Shown here: positions 54,488-64,000 of the stretch, in pieces
Numbering within the stretch: position 1 is the first letter of the stretch
Layout of the letters: every line of letters begins with the position of its first letter
NCBI GenBank assembly: GCA_041879425.1
Contig: CP090854.1
Location: 3,550,087-3,614,086, forward strand
Source: Vibrio pomeroyi
GTDB taxonomy: Bacteria; Pseudomonadota; Gammaproteobacteria; Enterobacterales; Vibrionaceae
Length of the DNA: 64,000 bases
Direction: 5' to 3'
The notes under the pieces: model-generated
Told to the model about the DNA's origin: nothing
The model's database searches: none
The model's input: only the letters and a program-made list of their open reading frames with translations
Made by a program: the position numbers and the translations under genes

Positions 54488-56382
54488 TATGCTTCCTCAC
54501 CTTTTTTTAATAGGCCGTGCTTTTTCAGGTAAACCAACAAAATTGAGATTGCTGCAGGTGTGATACCTGAAATACGAGAAGCAATACCAATAGAGTCTGG
54601 TTTAGTGGTTGTCAGTTTTAGAACCACTTCGTTAGAAAGCCCTTTCACCTTGCTGTAATCGATATCAGCAGGCAGTTTGGTGTTTTCATGACGCAGTGAT
54701 TTTTCGATTTCGTCTTGTTGGCGCTGAATGTAACCTTCGTACTTCACTTGGATCTCAACTTGCTCAGACGCTTGTTGATCTTCCAATGCAGGGCCAAAAC
54801 GATCCAATGCTGTGAGCTGTGAATAAGTCATTTCAGGACGACGAAGAAGATCTTCACCACTCGCTTCGCGAGACATTGGTGTTTTTAGGATCTGGTTCAA
54901 TGCACCGATGTCTTCAGACTTTGGATTAATCCAAGTTTCTTTCAGACGTTGACGCTCCTTCTCCATGTTGTCCATTTTTTCGTTGAAACGTGCCCAACGC
55001 GCATCGTCAACAAGGCCAAGTTCACGAGACTTCTCAGTCAATCGGATATCGGCGTTATCTTCGCGAAGCAACAGACGGTATTCCGCACGAGACGTAAACA
55101 TACGGTAAGGTTCATTGGTGCCCATCGTTGATAGGTCATCAATAAGAACGCCCATGTAAGCTTGGTCACGACGTGGGCTCCAGCCCTCTTTGCCTTGCGT
55201 AAACAGACTTGCGTTCAAACCAGCCATCAGACCTTGCGCAGCTGCTTCTTCATAACCGGTTGTACCGTTGATTTGACCAGCAAAGAACAGACCTTTAATA
55301 AACTTCGTTTCGTAAGTCAGTTTTAGGTCACGAGGATCGAAGAAATCATACTCAATCGCATAGCCTGGGCGAACGATGTGAGCATTCTCAAAGCCCTTCA
55401 TAGAGCGAACGATTTGAACCTGTACATCAAACGGCAGACTGGTTGAGATACCGTTCGGGTATAGCTCATGTGTCGTTAGACCTTCAGGTTCAATAAAGAT
55501 TTGGTGACTGTTCTTATCAGCAAAACGCATCACTTTGTCTTCAATCGAAGGACAGTAACGAGGGCCAATGCCTTCAATCACACCCGCGTACATTGGGCTG
55601 CGATCTAGGTTGGCACGAATAACGTCGTGCGTATTTTCGTTGGTATGCGTGATGTAACATGGGATTTGACGAGGCTGTTGTGCTCGGCTACCCATGAACG
55701 AGAAAACAGGGGTTGGGTTATCACCGTGCTGAACTTCAAGCTCAGAAAAATCAACGCTACGTGCATCGATACGTGGCGGTGTACCTGTTTTCAGGCGATC
55801 AACTCGGAATGGAAGATCACGAAGACGGTCAGCCAGTGCGATCGATGGTGGATCACCCGCACGACCACCAGAAGAGCTCTCCATACCAATATGGATCTTT
55901 CCGCCTAGGAATGTGCCTACAGTCAATACCACAGCATCTGCGCGGAACTTAAGGCCCATCTGTGTCACCACACCCACCACTTGATCTTGTTCAACGATCA
56001 AATCATCAACCGACTGTTGGAACAAAGTCAGGTTTGGTGTGTTTTCAAGAACGTTACGAACAAACGCTTTGTAAAGCGCGCGGTCAGCTTGTGCACGAGT
56101 TGCACGAACCGCAGGGCCTTTTGATGCGTTCAATGTTCTGAACTGAATACCTGCATGATCAATAGCTTGCGCCATTAATCCACCCATTGCATCGACCTCT
56201 TTAACCAAGTGGCCCTTACCGATCCCGCCAATGGCTGGGTTACAAGACATTTGTCCTAATGTATCGATATTATGAGTAAGTAATAACGTACTTTGACCAG
56301 TACGTGCAGATGCGAGTGCGGCTTCCGTTCCTGCATGGCCACCACCAACAACGATGACGTCAAATTTTTCGTGATAAAGCAT
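54487..56382 (-). CDS. mnmG: tRNA uridine-34 cmnm5 modification enzyme MnmG (GidA)
   Basis: MnmG with MnmE installs carboxymethylaminomethyl on U34 of certain tRNAs using FAD, NADH and glycine. The 631-residue protein has the FAD loop [17 protein letters not shown] (13-29), [17 protein letters not shown] (about 46-62) and the C-terminal helical domain. It lies next to oriC, reading away from it, so transcription can aid origin opening. Its partner mnmE lies 1 kb across oriC. Confidence 0.97.
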   Translation of the reverse strand: MLYHEKFDVIVVGGGHAGTEAALASARTGQSTLLLTHNIDTLGQMSCNPAIGGIGKGHLVKEVDAMGGLMAQAIDHAGIQFRTLNASKGPAVRATRAQADRALYKAFVRNVLENTPNLTLFQQSVDDLIVEQDQVVGVVTQMGLKFRADAVVLTVGTFLGGKIHIGMESSSGGRAGDPPSIALADRLRDLPFRVDRLKTGTPPRIDARSVDFSELEVQHGDNPTPVFSFMGSRAQQPRQIPCYITHTNENTHDVIRANLDRSPMYAGVIEGIGPRYCPSIEDKVMRFADKNSHQIFIEPEGLTTHELYPNGISTSLPFDVQVQIVRSMKGFENAHIVRPGYAIEYDFFDPRDLKLTYETKFIKGLFFAGQINGTTGYEEAAAQGLMAGLNASLFTQGKEGWSPRRDQAYMGVLIDDLSTMGTNEPYRMFTSRAEYRLLLREDNADIRLTEKSRELGLVDDARWARFNEKMDNMEKERQRLKETWINPKSEDIGALNQILKTPMSREASGEDLLRRPEMTYSQLTALDRFGPALEDQQASEQVEIQVKYEGYIQRQQDEIEKSLRHENTKLPADIDYSKVKGLSNEVVLKLTTTKPDSIGIASRISGITPAAISILLVYLKKHGLLKKGEEA

Positions 56383-56499
56383 GAACCGACCTCAGATATT
56401 CAAACGTTTTCTAGACTGATAAAAAGGAGCGATATTCTACCTGTTTTCATAGCCTGAGAAAACGTTTTTGGAATTTTTCGAGAAAGCTGTTTTTAATTA

Positions 56500-56810
56500 A
56501 TATAGATAAGATCTTTAAGGAGATCTTTTATTAGATCTATTATTAGGATCGAGGTTTTCTGTGGATAACTCAAAAATGATCAACAAGATCATGGATCTTT
56601 TTTGGATCAAATGGTGTGATCTAACTTTGATCAGGATGAGGATTAGCTGGGATCAAAATGGCTACTTATTCACAGGGGAAAATTGGCTTAAAACTTGTTG
56701 TTTGGATAACTATAGGTTAATCACCGTATATGTATGATCTTATCCACAGATAAAATCGAAAATAAATCGCTTATTTTCGATATTTTTGAAAAAAAGTTAT
56801 TCACAATCAC
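56500..56810. other. Chromosome 1 replication origin, oriC
   Basis: Between mnmG and mioC this gene-free stretch contains the AT-rich 13-mers, five DnaA boxes and about 12 GATC sites between 56508 and 56740. Boxes are TGTGGATAA (56560-56568), TTATTCACA (56666-56674), TTTGGATAA (56701-56709), TTATCCACA (56740-56748) and TTATTCACA (56797-56805). The core TTATTAGGATCGAGG..TGTGGATAACT is nearly the same as in E. coli. GATC sites support Dam/SeqA control. The IHF site was not assigned. Confidence 0.94.
56508..56552. repeat. AT-rich 13-mer repeats of the oriC unwinding element
   Basis: Three tandem elements start with GATC: AGATCTTTAAGG, AGATCTTTTATT and AGATCTATTATT, ending in AGGATCGAGG. They align with the L, M and R 13-mers of E. 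coli oriC and lie directly left of the first DnaA box. Confidence 0.88.
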
Positions 56811-56823
56811 GATATTTGGAGCC

Positions 56824-56846
56824 AAAAAAAGCGGCATAAGCCGCTT
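56824..56846 (-). terminator. Terminator between mioC and oriC
   Basis: AAGCGGC and GCCGCTT form a 7-bp stem around ATAA, followed on the minus strand by TTTTTTT. It lies 18 bases beyond the mioC stop and would stop mioC transcription before it enters oriC. Confidence 0.88.
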
Positions 56847-56864
56847 CTGGGAAGAAAGGAGAGG

Positions 56865-57299
56865 TTAAAACTGGTCGCTATGATCGTTAAACCAGGCTTC
56901 TGCAGCATCTTCAGGTACCGGAGTTTCCAATACATCGATGGTAAAACAAGCTGAAATCGGTTTTGCACCGAGGTTTTCCAGTTGGCTGTGGACGGATTTC
57001 CCGGCCAAACAGAAGGTATCGTAGCTTGAATCGCCAAGCGCCACGACAGCAAAGCGAACTTGGTTTAAGTCTGGAGACTGTTGGGTTAATGCGTCAATAA
57101 AAGGCTTAATATTGTCTGGAAACTCACCTGCACCATGAGTTGAAGTCACCAATAACCAAAAGCCTTGTTGTGGAATATCATCGTACTCAGGCTGATTATG
57201 TAGGGTGCTCTCATGACCTTGTTCTTCAAGAAGATCATTAAGGTGATCGCCAACGTATTCGGCGCCGCCTAAGGTGCTGCCTGTAATAATGTGGATCAT
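56865..57299 (-). CDS. mioC: Flavodoxin-like protein MioC
   Basis: MioC is an FMN flavodoxin tied to biotin synthase electron supply in E. coli and long linked to oriC by position. The 144-residue product has the FMN phosphate loop [15 protein letters not shown] (6-20), the [12 protein letters not shown] loop (about 61-72) and [10 protein letters not shown] (about 101-110). ATG 57299 is chosen because the mnmE terminator occupies the longer frame upstream. It ends at a terminator before oriC. Confidence 0.94.
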   Translation of the reverse strand: MIHIITGSTLGGAEYVGDHLNDLLEEQGHESTLHNQPEYDDIPQQGFWLLVTSTHGAGEFPDNIKPFIDALTQQSPDLNQVRFAVVALGDSSYDTFCLAGKSVHSQLENLGAKPISACFTIDVLETPVPEDAAEAWFNDHSDQF

Positions 57300-57316
57300 T
57301 AAACTGTCCTTACTAA

Positions 57317-57344
57317 AGAAAAAGGCCAGCATTCGCTGGCCTTT
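57317..57344 (-). terminator. Terminator after mnmE
   Basis: AAAGGCCAGC and GCTGGCCTTT form a 10-bp stem around ATTC, followed on the minus strand by TTTTTCTTTA. It fills the 50-base gap between mnmE and mioC, so mioC needs its own or read-through transcription. Confidence 0.9.
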
Positions 57345-57349
57345 AAAGG

Positions 57350-58711
57350 TTATTTACCAATACAGAAAGAAGAGAAGATGCGACCTAAAAGATCGTCTGA
57401 GCTGAACTCGCCTGTGATCTCATTGAGGTGCTGTTGAGCGATACGAAGCTCTTCCGCTAAGATCTCTCCAGCCATATAGCCTTCAAGTTGTTGTTGGCCA
57501 ATATCTAGGTGTTCAGATGCGCGTTCTAGGGCATCTAAGTGGCGACGACGCGCCATAAATCCACCTTCATGACCACCAGCAAAGCCCATGCAATCCTTAA
57601 GATGACTGCGCAGAGCATCAACACCTTGGCCTGTTTTCGCTGATAGGCGGATTAGGGTTGGATCGTTCACATGGCAAATACCCAGCTCTTCACTGGTTTG
57701 ATCCGCTTTATTACGAATCACCGTCATACCGATGTTATTTGGTAAACGATCAACAAAATCTGGCCAGATATCTTTCGGGTCTGTGGCATCTGTGGTGGTG
57801 CCATCCACCATAAATAAAACTCGGTCTGCCTGAGTAATTTCTTCCCAAGCGCGTTCAATACCGATTTTTTCGACTTCGTCAGACGCATCACGCAGGCCTG
57901 CAGTATCGATAATGTGCAGTGGCATACCGTCAATATGGATGTGCTCACGCAGTACATCACGTGTAGTACCGGCAATGTCGGTCACAATCGCTGACTCTTT
58001 GCCAGACAGTGCATTCAATAGGCTCGATTTACCTGCATTCGGGCGGCCAGCAATCACCACCTTCATACCTTCGCGCATGATGGCGCCTTGGTTGGCTTCT
58101 TGGCGCACGGCTTCCAGGTTGTCGATGATAGCCTGTAAGTCAGCACTTACTTTACCATCAGCCAGGAAATCAATTTCTTCTTCTGGGAAGTCGATAGCCG
58201 CTTCAACATAGATTCGTAGGTGAATCAGTGAATCGACCAACGTGTTAATGCGCTTAGAGAACTCACCTTGTAGTGACTGAAGCGCTGATTTTGCCGCTTC
58301 TTCTGAACTTGCATCAATCAAGTCAGCAATCGCTTCAGCTTGGGTTAAATCCATTTTGTCGTTCAAGAAGGCACGCTCTGAGAACTCGCCTGGGCGCGCA
58401 GCACGTACACCGGAGATGGTTAGGATGCGCTTGATGAGCATGTCCATAACCACTGGGCCGCCGTGGCCTTGCAGCTCTAACACGTCTTCGCCAGTGAACG
58501 AATGTGGGTTAGGGAAGTAAAGCGCGATACCTTGGTCGAGCTCGATGCCATCGGCCGATTTAAAAGGCAGGTACTCAGCGTAGCGAGGCTTAAGTGTTTT
58601 TCCTGTTACTTCTAGGGCAACCTGAGTCGCCAATGGGCCGGAAACGCGGATAATACCGACGCCACCACGGCCGGGCGCGGTCGCTTGAGCAACAATCGTA
58701 TCTGTAGTCAT
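57350..58711 (-). CDS. mnmE: tRNA modification GTPase MnmE (TrmE)
   Basis: MnmE is the GTPase partner of MnmG for U34 modification. The 453-residue protein has the N-terminal THF-binding domain starting [16 protein letters not shown], helical middle, and the G domain with GRPNAGKSS (about 223-231), DTAGLRD (about 270-276) and NKAD. It ends with the signature CIGK (Cys450). The start gives the family N terminus. It is upstream of a terminator on the yidC side. Confidence 0.97.
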   Translation of the reverse strand: MTTDTIVAQATAPGRGGVGIIRVSGPLATQVALEVTGKTLKPRYAEYLPFKSADGIELDQGIALYFPNPHSFTGEDVLELQGHGGPVVMDMLIKRILTISGVRAARPGEFSERAFLNDKMDLTQAEAIADLIDASSEEAAKSALQSLQGEFSKRINTLVDSLIHLRIYVEAAIDFPEEEIDFLADGKVSADLQAIIDNLEAVRQEANQGAIMREGMKVVIAGRPNAGKSSLLNALSGKESAIVTDIAGTTRDVLREHIHIDGMPLHIIDTAGLRDASDEVEKIGIERAWEEITQADRVLFMVDGTTTDATDPKDIWPDFVDRLPNNIGMTVIRNKADQTSEELGICHVNDPTLIRLSAKTGQGVDALRSHLKDCMGFAGGHEGGFMARRRHLDALERASEHLDIGQQQLEGYMAGEILAEELRIAQQHLNEITGEFSSDDLLGRIFSSFCIGK

Positions 58712-58792
58712 AGGTGTGCCTGCTAGCATGTGAAAGCCAAAAAGGGGCGTTCACGATTAATCAATTAGCTGAATTGTAATCAGCTAAAAACA

Positions 58793-58818
58793 AAAAGGCG
58801 ACCTTTTGGTCGCCTTTC
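58793..58818 (-). terminator. Terminator of the rpmH-rnpA-yidD-yidC operon
   Basis: AAGGCGACC and GGTCGCCTT form a 9-bp stem around TTTT, followed on the minus strand by TTTTTGTT. It lies 24 bases beyond the yidC stop and is nearly the same sequence as the atp operon terminator. Confidence 0.9.
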
Positions 58819-58841
58819 TTTATCTCTTTCTATTATCGAAC

Positions 58842-60461
58842 TTACTTAGAATGTAAGCCTTTCTTTTCCAGCGCGCGATAGATAAGCGTTTGCTGAATCA
58901 GAGTTACGATGTTCGATACTAACCAGTATAGAACCAGACCTGAAGGGAAGAACAGGAAGAAGAATGTGAACATAACCGGCATAAAGGTCATGATCTTCTG
59001 CTGCATTGGATCCGTTACAGTTGTCGGGCTCATCTTCTGGATTAGGAACATTGAAGCACCCATCAGAAGTGGCAAGATGTAGTATGGGTCTTGTGCTGAA
59101 AGGTCAGTAATCCAACCGAAGAACGGTGAGTGACGCAGTTCAACAGACTCCATTAGTGCCCAGTATAGTGAAATGAAGATAGGCATTTGCAGAAGGATAG
59201 GTAAACAACCACCTAGTGGGTTTACTTTCTCTTTCTTGTAAAGCTCCATCATTTCTTGGCTCATGCGTTGACGGTCGTCGCCAATACGCTCACGCATTGC
59301 AGTCAGCTTAGGCTGAAGCATGCGCATTTTCGCCATAGACGTGTACTGAGCTTTCGTTAGTGGGTACATAGCACCACGAACGATGAAAGTTAGGATGATG
59401 ATTGCCACACCCCAGTTCGATACGAAGCCTTGAATGAACGAAAGCAGAGTATGAAGAGGTTTAGCAATGAACCATAACCAGCCGTAGTCAACTACTAGGT
59501 CTAGGTTAGGTGCTGTTTCAGCCATTTGGTCTTGAAGTTTTGGACCAACCCAAAGCGTTGCTTTGAAGCTCGCTTCGTCGCCGTTAGCGATGGTTTTGTT
59601 CGGCATACGAACACCGATGTCGCCAAGGTTACCGATTACACGAGTGTAAAGGTTGCTGCCCGCTTCGTCGCGTGGGATCCAAGCACTTGCAAAGTAGTGT
59701 TGAATCATCGCAGCCCAACCTTGACCATTTGCTAGGTTAAGAGACAGGTTGCGATCTTGCATATCGTCGAAGCTGTATTTTTTGTAACGCGTATCTTCCG
59801 TAGAGTAAGCACCACCACGGTAAGTTGGCATTGTTAGGCTACCGCCGTCATCCATAACGTTTTGACGTAGGTGAGCGTACATGCCGAATGTCGCGTTGTT
59901 ACCAGAGTTGTTGATTACATCGTATTCAACGTCAATCGCGTAGCTGCCGCGCTTAAGTACGAATGTTTTTGTGTAATCAAGGCCGTTCGCTTGGTAAGTC
60001 ATTGGGATGCGTAGTTCATCTTGACCTTCAGCTAGCTTGAAGCTGTCTGCTGAAACCGTGTAGCTAGGGCGGTTAGTGCTGCTTAAATCGATACCTTGAG
60101 GACCAACTAGACCGCTTTGAGCGATAAATTGGTGACCTGGTTCGTTTTTAAGAAGAACAAACGTATCTTCAGAATCGAACTCAGCAGAGTAATCGTTTAG
60201 GTTTGCTTTAACGACATCACCACCAACCGTATCAATTGACAGAGTCAGTACATCAGTTGTTACTGTGATAGTTTTTGCAGAAGCAACTTGACCAGGTGCC
60301 GGGTCTAGATCATCTGCATAAGATGGCGCTGGTAGGGTGCTGCCAGATTGTGCCTGCTCAACCGCTTGTGGTGCTGGGTTCTTAGCTACGTTCCATTGTT
60401 GGAAAAGTAGGAAAGAAACCAATGCCAATGCGATTAACAGGATATTACGTTGAGAATCCAT
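58842..60461 (-). CDS. yidC: Membrane protein insertase YidC
   Basis: YidC inserts and folds inner-membrane proteins alone or with SecYEG. The 539-residue Gram-negative form has an N-terminal membrane helix (about 6-22), a large periplasmic beta-sandwich (about 60-320) and the core five-helix domain with the hydrophilic groove; the tract KMRMLQPKL precedes the cytoplasmic loop. It follows yidD by two bases. Confidence 0.97.
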   Translation of the reverse strand: MDSQRNILLIALALVSFLLFQQWNVAKNPAPQAVEQAQSGSTLPAPSYADDLDPAPGQVASAKTITVTTDVLTLSIDTVGGDVVKANLNDYSAEFDSEDTFVLLKNEPGHQFIAQSGLVGPQGIDLSSTNRPSYTVSADSFKLAEGQDELRIPMTYQANGLDYTKTFVLKRGSYAIDVEYDVINNSGNNATFGMYAHLRQNVMDDGGSLTMPTYRGGAYSTEDTRYKKYSFDDMQDRNLSLNLANGQGWAAMIQHYFASAWIPRDEAGSNLYTRVIGNLGDIGVRMPNKTIANGDEASFKATLWVGPKLQDQMAETAPNLDLVVDYGWLWFIAKPLHTLLSFIQGFVSNWGVAIIILTFIVRGAMYPLTKAQYTSMAKMRMLQPKLTAMRERIGDDRQRMSQEMMELYKKEKVNPLGGCLPILLQMPIFISLYWALMESVELRHSPFFGWITDLSAQDPYYILPLLMGASMFLIQKMSPTTVTDPMQQKIMTFMPVMFTFFFLFFPSGLVLYWLVSNIVTLIQQTLIYRALEKKGLHSK

Positions 60462-60463
60462 CG

Positions 60464-60721
60464 TTATTTATCTCTGTCTTGTTTTTGGACTGGTGGAACG
60501 GGGTCAAAGCCCCCTTCGTTCAAAGGATGGCATTTTAATAGACGTTTGCCTGATAACCAACACCCTTTTACAAAACCGTGAGCTTTCAACGCTTCTATCG
60601 CATATAAAGAGCAGGTTGGAGTAAATCGGCAGCGTGGGCCGATGAGTGGACTAATAAACCATCTATAAAAATAGATGGGTATTAGCGCTATCCACGCGAA
60701 GGGCGAGACAGGCGAAGCCAT
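60464..60721 (-). CDS. yidD: Membrane protein insertion efficiency factor YidD
   Basis: YidD is a small amphipathic membrane-associated protein that aids YidC insertion. The 85-residue product has the conserved [21 protein letters not shown] (about 24-44) with two Cys, and [13 protein letters not shown]. It overlaps the end of rnpA by 34 bases, the usual arrangement, which shows tight coupling. Confidence 0.95.
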   Translation of the reverse strand: MASPVSPFAWIALIPIYFYRWFISPLIGPRCRFTPTCSLYAIEALKAHGFVKGCWLSGKRLLKCHPLNEGGFDPVPPVQKQDRDK

Positions 60722-61044
60722 AATTTGTCGAGTAGCTTGAACATTTCTTCATTGCTTAAATCTTGCGCGCTCTTCTTAGCGATTACAACAAAATCTTTGT
60801 TAGGAAGTTTGTGTTGAGTGTTACGAAAGCTTTCACGAGTAAGACGCTTGAATCGGTTACGACCAACTGCGGTTTTAATCTGCTTTTTCGGAACGGCTAA
60901 TCCAAGGCGAGGATTTGAAAGAGAGTTATTTCGAGCAATGATGGTGAAATGAGGAGAGCCAGCTCGATGAGCTTGCTTGAAGACATTTTGATAATGTTCG
61001 GGAGTTAACAAGCGTAACTCCCGACCGAAGGCTAGCTTATTCAA
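60688..61044 (-). CDS. rnpA: Ribonuclease P protein component
   Basis: RnpA is the protein part of RNase P, which matures tRNA 5' ends. The 118-residue product has the RNR motif in [16 protein letters not shown] (about 54-69) and the basic pocket for leader RNA. The start used is TTG at 61044, giving [19 protein letters not shown] and the V. cholerae length; an in-frame TTG at 61053 would add three residues. It starts about 12 bases after rpmH. Confidence 0.93.
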   Translation of the reverse strand: MNKLAFGRELRLLTPEHYQNVFKQAHRAGSPHFTIIARNNSLSNPRLGLAVPKKQIKTAVGRNRFKRLTRESFRNTQHKLPNKDFVVIAKKSAQDLSNEEMFKLLDKLWLRLSRPSRG

Positions 61045-61056
61045 AATAATCAAAGA

Positions 61057-61191
61057 TTACTTAGAAAGACGCTTACGGCCTTTTGCACGACGTGCATTGA
61101 TTGTTGCGCGACCGTTCTTAGTAGCCATGCGAGCACGGAAACCGTGAGTACGCTTACGCTTTAGAACTGTAGGTTGAAAAGTGCGTTTCAT
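61057..61191 (-). CDS. rpmH: 50S ribosomal protein L34
   Basis: L34 is a small basic ribosomal protein. The 44-residue product begins [20 protein letters not shown] and ends GRKRLSK, matching E. coli L34. ATG is at 61191, stop TAA at 61057. It heads the rpmH-rnpA-yidD-yidC operon. The gene is too short for many gene callers. Confidence 0.97.
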   Translation of the reverse strand: MKRTFQPTVLKRKRTHGFRARMATKNGRATINARRAKGRKRLSK

Positions 61192-61304
61192 TTGTAATTA
61201 CCTTACTGATCAGTAGTTTTAGGTTTTTGTTAAACCCGGCGTGGGCATTTTTTCTCTTCTTTATATAAGAAAGGAAAACCGACGCCTCTCAACAAAGAGG
61301 CGGA

Positions 61305-61392
61305 ATTGTAATCACTGTCACAAAAAGTGTCAATGATTGGGTTAACTAAAATTCCGGTCGGGGGATTATACGTAGATTAACTAAAATCACAA
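61305..61392 (-). promoter_or_regulatory. Two tandem promoters for rpmH
   Basis: Nearer to rpmH: TTGACA (plus 61328-61333) and TACAAT (plus 61305-61310), 17 bases apart. Farther: TTGTGA (plus 61387-61392) and TATAAT (plus 61365-61370), 16 bases apart. A stem (GCCTCT/AGAGGC, about 61284-61301) begins the leader of the first transcript. Confidence 0.8.
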
Positions 61393-61398
61393 GGATCC

Positions 61399-62136
61399 TT
61401 AGTCGATCCCAACCTTATTTAAGAATTTTTTTAATTTAGGATCCTGTGGATTACCGAAAATATCCTGTGGAGATCCCTGCTCGACAATATGACCATCAGC
61501 CATGAAGATCACTCGGTCTGCGACCTCTCTAGCGAACTGCATTTCATGGGTGACCACCAGCATGGTTTGATGCTGATTTGCTAACTTTTTCATTAAGTTA
61601 AGCACTTCGCCAACCCATTCAGGATCAAGCGCTGAGGTTGGCTCATCAAACAACAAAAGCTCAGGTTGGAGTGCCATTGCACGGCCAATACCAACGCGTT
61701 GTTGTTGGCCACCAGAGAGCGCTGCTGGGTAGCTATCGGCTTTGTCACCTAAACCAATATCATCGAGTATTTGTTGTGCTTTTTCATAGGCTTGCTGCTT
61801 CTTCCAGCCACGAACGGTAATCAAACCTTCAGCAATATTCTGTCTCGCGGTTTGATGAGCGAATAGGGCATAGTTCTGGAACACAAAACCGGTCTTACGA
61901 CGCAGTGCAAGCACCTCTGCTTTGGTGTGTTTCTGAGCATCAACATTAATATCATCAATCGAAATGGTGCCCTGATCGGCTTGCTCTAGAAAGTTCACAC
62001 AACGCAGTAAGGTAGATTTACCAGTCCCACTTGAACCTATGATGACAATTATCTCACCTTGCTTGATTTCTAGGTCGATCCCTTTCAAAACTTCGGTGTC
62101 ACCAAACTGCTTGTGGATATTTTGTAATTTGATCAT
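61399..62136 (-). CDS. Polar amino-acid ABC transporter, ATPase
   Basis: This 245-residue protein powers the amino-acid importer encoded here. It has Walker A GSSGTGKST (about 33-41), signature LSGGQQQRV (about 139-147) and Walker B LLLFDEPTSALD (about 159-170), in the order of the GlnQ/TcyN family. It overlaps the permease stop by four bases. Substrate class is polar amino acids; see the binding protein. Confidence 0.93.
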   Translation of the reverse strand: MIKLQNIHKQFGDTEVLKGIDLEIKQGEIIVIIGSSGTGKSTLLRCVNFLEQADQGTISIDDINVDAQKHTKAEVLALRRKTGFVFQNYALFAHQTARQNIAEGLITVRGWKKQQAYEKAQQILDDIGLGDKADSYPAALSGGQQQRVGIGRAMALQPELLLFDEPTSALDPEWVGEVLNLMKKLANQHQTMLVVTHEMQFAREVADRVIFMADGHIVEQGSPQDIFGNPQDPKLKKFLNKVGID

Positions 62137-62804
62137 CGTACATACGCCTTATTCAGTTTCACTTCGGCCCAAATTTGAATACGAGTGAGGATAACCACCA
62201 CGCCCCAGTAAATCAGCGCGACTGCTAAGAAAGCCTCGAAGAAGCGGAAACTTGAAGAGGCTTCCATCTGAGCTTTAGCCATGATTTCTGCTACACCTAG
62301 GGTGAATGCAAGCGAAGTCGATTTAATCATGTCGATGAAGTAGTTCATCAATGATGGCAGTGCCACGCGGGTGGCTTGTGGCAAGATCACTCTGCGCATC
62401 GCTTGGCTGGTTGTCATACCTACCGAAAGGCTGGCTTCCATCTGGCTGCGATCAATACCAATAATCGCGGCACGAATACTTTCTGCCATGTAGGCGGCAA
62501 AGTGCAAGGTTAAACCAATCACGGCGGCGCTGAAGGCATCTAAGCCAACCATCCACGGGAATACTTGTGGTAAGCCGTAATAAAGGAGGAATAGTTGTAC
62601 CAGCAGTGGCGTGCCTCGGAAGAAGCTAATATACAATTGGCTGAGCTGGTCGAGTACTGGGATTTTGAATACACGAATGTTCGCCAGTATCAGAGACAAG
62701 ATAAGAGCAAAGAACAAGCCCCAGATCGCCATCTCCATGGTGGTGCCTAGATACTTCAGCAGTATCGGCAACAGCTCTAGCATGTAATTAAAGTCAAATC
62801 CCAT
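62133..62804 (-). CDS. Polar amino-acid ABC transporter, permease
   Basis: The 223-residue HisM/GlnP-type permease has five membrane segments and the EAA loop around ASLSVGMTTSQAMRRVILPQA (about 143-163), which contacts the ATPase. It begins MGFDFNYMLELLPILLKYL. It starts about 137 bases after the binding-protein gene, with a partial terminator between. Confidence 0.92.
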   Translation of the reverse strand: MGFDFNYMLELLPILLKYLGTTMEMAIWGLFFALILSLILANIRVFKIPVLDQLSQLYISFFRGTPLLVQLFLLYYGLPQVFPWMVGLDAFSAAVIGLTLHFAAYMAESIRAAIIGIDRSQMEASLSVGMTTSQAMRRVILPQATRVALPSLMNYFIDMIKSTSLAFTLGVAEIMAKAQMEASSSFRFFEAFLAVALIYWGVVVILTRIQIWAEVKLNKAYVR

Positions 62805-62884
62805 AATCTATCTCGTATTTTTATTGGAAGTGTTGTTATCTTTTGAAGTACGGTTATATCAGGCTTTTTAATCGGTTACACAAA

Positions 62885-62921
62885 AGCAAAAAGCCCACCG
62901 CTGTGTAAAGCAGTGGGCCTT
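62885..62921 (-). terminator. Attenuating hairpin between binding protein and permease
   Basis: AAGCCCACCGCT and AGCAGTGGGCCTT form a 10-bp stem with one mismatch, followed on the minus strand by TTTTTGCTTTT. It follows the binding-protein stop by about 20 bases, so the binding protein should be made in excess of the membrane parts. Confidence 0.87.
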
Positions 62922-62940
62922 CAATGGAGAAAGTGAGTAA

Positions 62941-63690
62941 TTACTTCTGAGTAATGTCCGCACCAAACCATTTCTGAGAGATACTTTCTAGCGTACCATC
63001 TGCGCGCATTGCTGCTAATGCTTCATTTACTTCTGCTTGCAGTTTTTTACCGTTGTCGTTGTCAACGAAAGGCCAAGCGTTTTCAATTGTTTCGAATGGC
63101 TGACCTGCTAGTTGTAATGGTAGACCAGTCTTCTTGATAAGCTCTAGTGCTGATAGGCGATCCATTACGAATGCATCTGCACGGCCTAGTGCTACATCAT
63201 GTTCAATACCTGTATCGTAGGTCTTCACATTGATCTTGCCGTCTTTGTCGTAGCTGCGAAGCAGTTGTTCAAAGTTTGAGCCTAGGTTTACCGCAACAGT
63301 CTTGCCATCTAGGTCTTCGATGCCTTTGATGCTGTCATTACCTTTACGAACGGTAATCTGTGCGCCGTCTACTACGTATGGGTCTGCGAATAGGTATTTC
63401 GCTTTACGTGCATCCGTCATTGTAATTTGGTTTGAAATGGTATCGATTCGACCCGTTTCAAGAAGACCGAACAGACCAGAGAAGTTTGCCGTTACGTATT
63501 CAACCTTGTAGTCGTTACGCTTACCGATCTCATCCCATAAATCCACTTCAAAACCTTGCAGTTGGTCTTGTTTAACGAAAGTAAACGGGAAGTAGCGACC
63601 AGACATGCCGACTTTAACTTCAGTCGCGGCTTGAACAGTAGCAGCAGAGAGTGCGATAGCCGCAATTGCAGCCTTAATCCAGTTATTCAT
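62941..63690 (-). CDS. Polar amino-acid ABC transporter, periplasmic binding protein
   Basis: The 249-residue precursor has a signal peptide (about residues 1-21, ending VQA). The rest is an SBP_bac_3 domain with GRYFPFTF (about 31-38), GFEVDLWDEIGKR and the family block RADAFVMDRLSALELIKKTG. Its C terminus DGTLESISQKWFGADI strongly resembles the cystine-binding FliY/TcyJ, so cystine or a related amino acid is a fair guess. The ATG at 63690 has AAGGAG upstream. Confidence 0.92.
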   Translation of the reverse strand: MNNWIKAAIAAIALSAATVQAATEVKVGMSGRYFPFTFVKQDQLQGFEVDLWDEIGKRNDYKVEYVTANFSGLFGLLETGRIDTISNQITMTDARKAKYLFADPYVVDGAQITVRKGNDSIKGIEDLDGKTVAVNLGSNFEQLLRSYDKDGKINVKTYDTGIEHDVALGRADAFVMDRLSALELIKKTGLPLQLAGQPFETIENAWPFVDNDNGKKLQAEVNEALAAMRADGTLESISQKWFGADITQK

Positions 63691-63769
63691 TTGGTAACTC
63701 CTTATATTTATGGGATTGGATGTTACTGGGAAAATGCACAATAGAATAAATAACCAGATGTTATTAACC

Positions 63770-63960
63770 ATAACCAGATCGCATTCCTGATTTGGGGATA
63801 ACTAGCAAGGATCCGGGCATAAGTGGATCGTTATGTGAGTAAATTAGGGGCAAGATGTGTGGATCCACCGATTAATTACAAATTTATTGTGAATAACTTG
63901 GATCTTATTCACTGGATCTGTGATCAATTGCTGGTGATTTGACTTATCAACAGGTAAAAT
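63770..63960. promoter_or_regulatory. DnaA-box and GATC cluster at the right edge
   Basis: This gene-free 190-base stretch has a DnaA box TGTGAATAA (63888-63896), near-boxes TGGGGATAA (63793-63801), TTATTCACT (63905-63913) and TTATCAACA (63944-63952), and about seven GATC sites. In other vibrios dnaA follows this transporter, so these could be autoregulatory sites in its promoter. dnaA itself is not in the window. The rest of 63691-64000 has no gene. Confidence 0.6.
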
Positions 63961-64000
63961 TAGCAGTCATTTCATATTACTTAAATAGAGTGGGGGCACC

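Noticed and set aside
57300-57332. Longer mioC start at 57332
   Set aside because: The region forms the mnmE terminator; the FMN-loop start at 57299 matches the family.
61044-61053. Alternative TTG start of rnpA at 61053
   Set aside because: It adds three residues and gives a length different from V. cholerae RnpA; TTG 61044 fits better, but this is not certain.

Overview
The window is core chromosome from a gammaproteobacterium, almost certainly a Vibrio, containing the replication origin of chromosome 1. The evidence is the gene order mnmG-rsmG-parA-parB-atpIBEFHAGDC on one side of oriC and mioC-mnmE-yidC-yidD-rnpA-rpmH on the other, DUF families typical of Vibrionaceae (DUF3157, DUF2860, DUF1488), and a full rRNA operon close to the origin. 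The Splendidus clade is plausible, but species is not provable from reading alone. I see no prophage, insertion sequence, integron, CRISPR array or defence island.

Layout. 1-2.1 kb: a TPP riboswitch whose gene lies off the left edge, fluoride channel crcB, and a Tat-exported multicopper oxidase with a Fur-type operator in its promoter. 2.3-8.6 kb: one rRNA operon on the minus strand (16S, tRNA-Glu, Lys, Ala, Val, 23S, 5S, tRNA-Asp, tRNA-Trp), followed by a decayed second tRNA-Trp/terminator unit and preceded by two strong promoters. 8.7-17.1 kb: yrdA, then tsaC-hemF-aroE-DUF1488, purEK with a PurR operator, and LysM-dprA-smg-yrdD. 17.2-23.7 kb: def-fmt-rsmB-trkA-trkH-DUF3157. 23.7-30.8 kb: trhA with a FabR-like operator, a Spo0M homologue, two unlisted small ORFs, yihD, ccoG, srkA, dsbA and a DUF2860 porin-like protein. 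30.9-39.2 kb: comM, then ilvL-ilvGMEDA with an attenuator. 39.3-43.3 kb: the divergent punR/punC pair and a membrane diguanylate cyclase. 43.5-56.4 kb: glmU, the nine-gene ATP synthase operon, parB-parA-rsmG-mnmG. 56.4-56.9 kb: oriC. 56.9-64 kb: mioC, mnmE, the yidC-rpmH cluster, a polar amino-acid ABC transporter, and a GATC/DnaA-box-rich end region probably leading to dnaA outside the window.

Functionally these are growth genes: ribosome synthesis and modification (rRNA, tRNAs, def, fmt, rsmB, rsmG, mnmE, mnmG, tsaC, rnpA, rpmH), energy (ATP synthase, cbb3 assembly factor ccoG, haem enzyme hemF), branched-chain amino acid and purine synthesis, K+ uptake, envelope precursors and protein insertion, plus origin replication and segregation. 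rRNA, ATP synthase and par genes run away from oriC; ilv, def-trk and purEK run toward it.

The least ordinary signals are small: the paired small ORFs at 25.4-25.75 kb, the decayed tRNA-Trp repeat, the FabR-like palindrome before trhA, the Fur box before the oxidase, an FNR-like site upstream of atpI, and the right-edge DnaA-box cluster. I found no clear candidate for a large, undescribed system.
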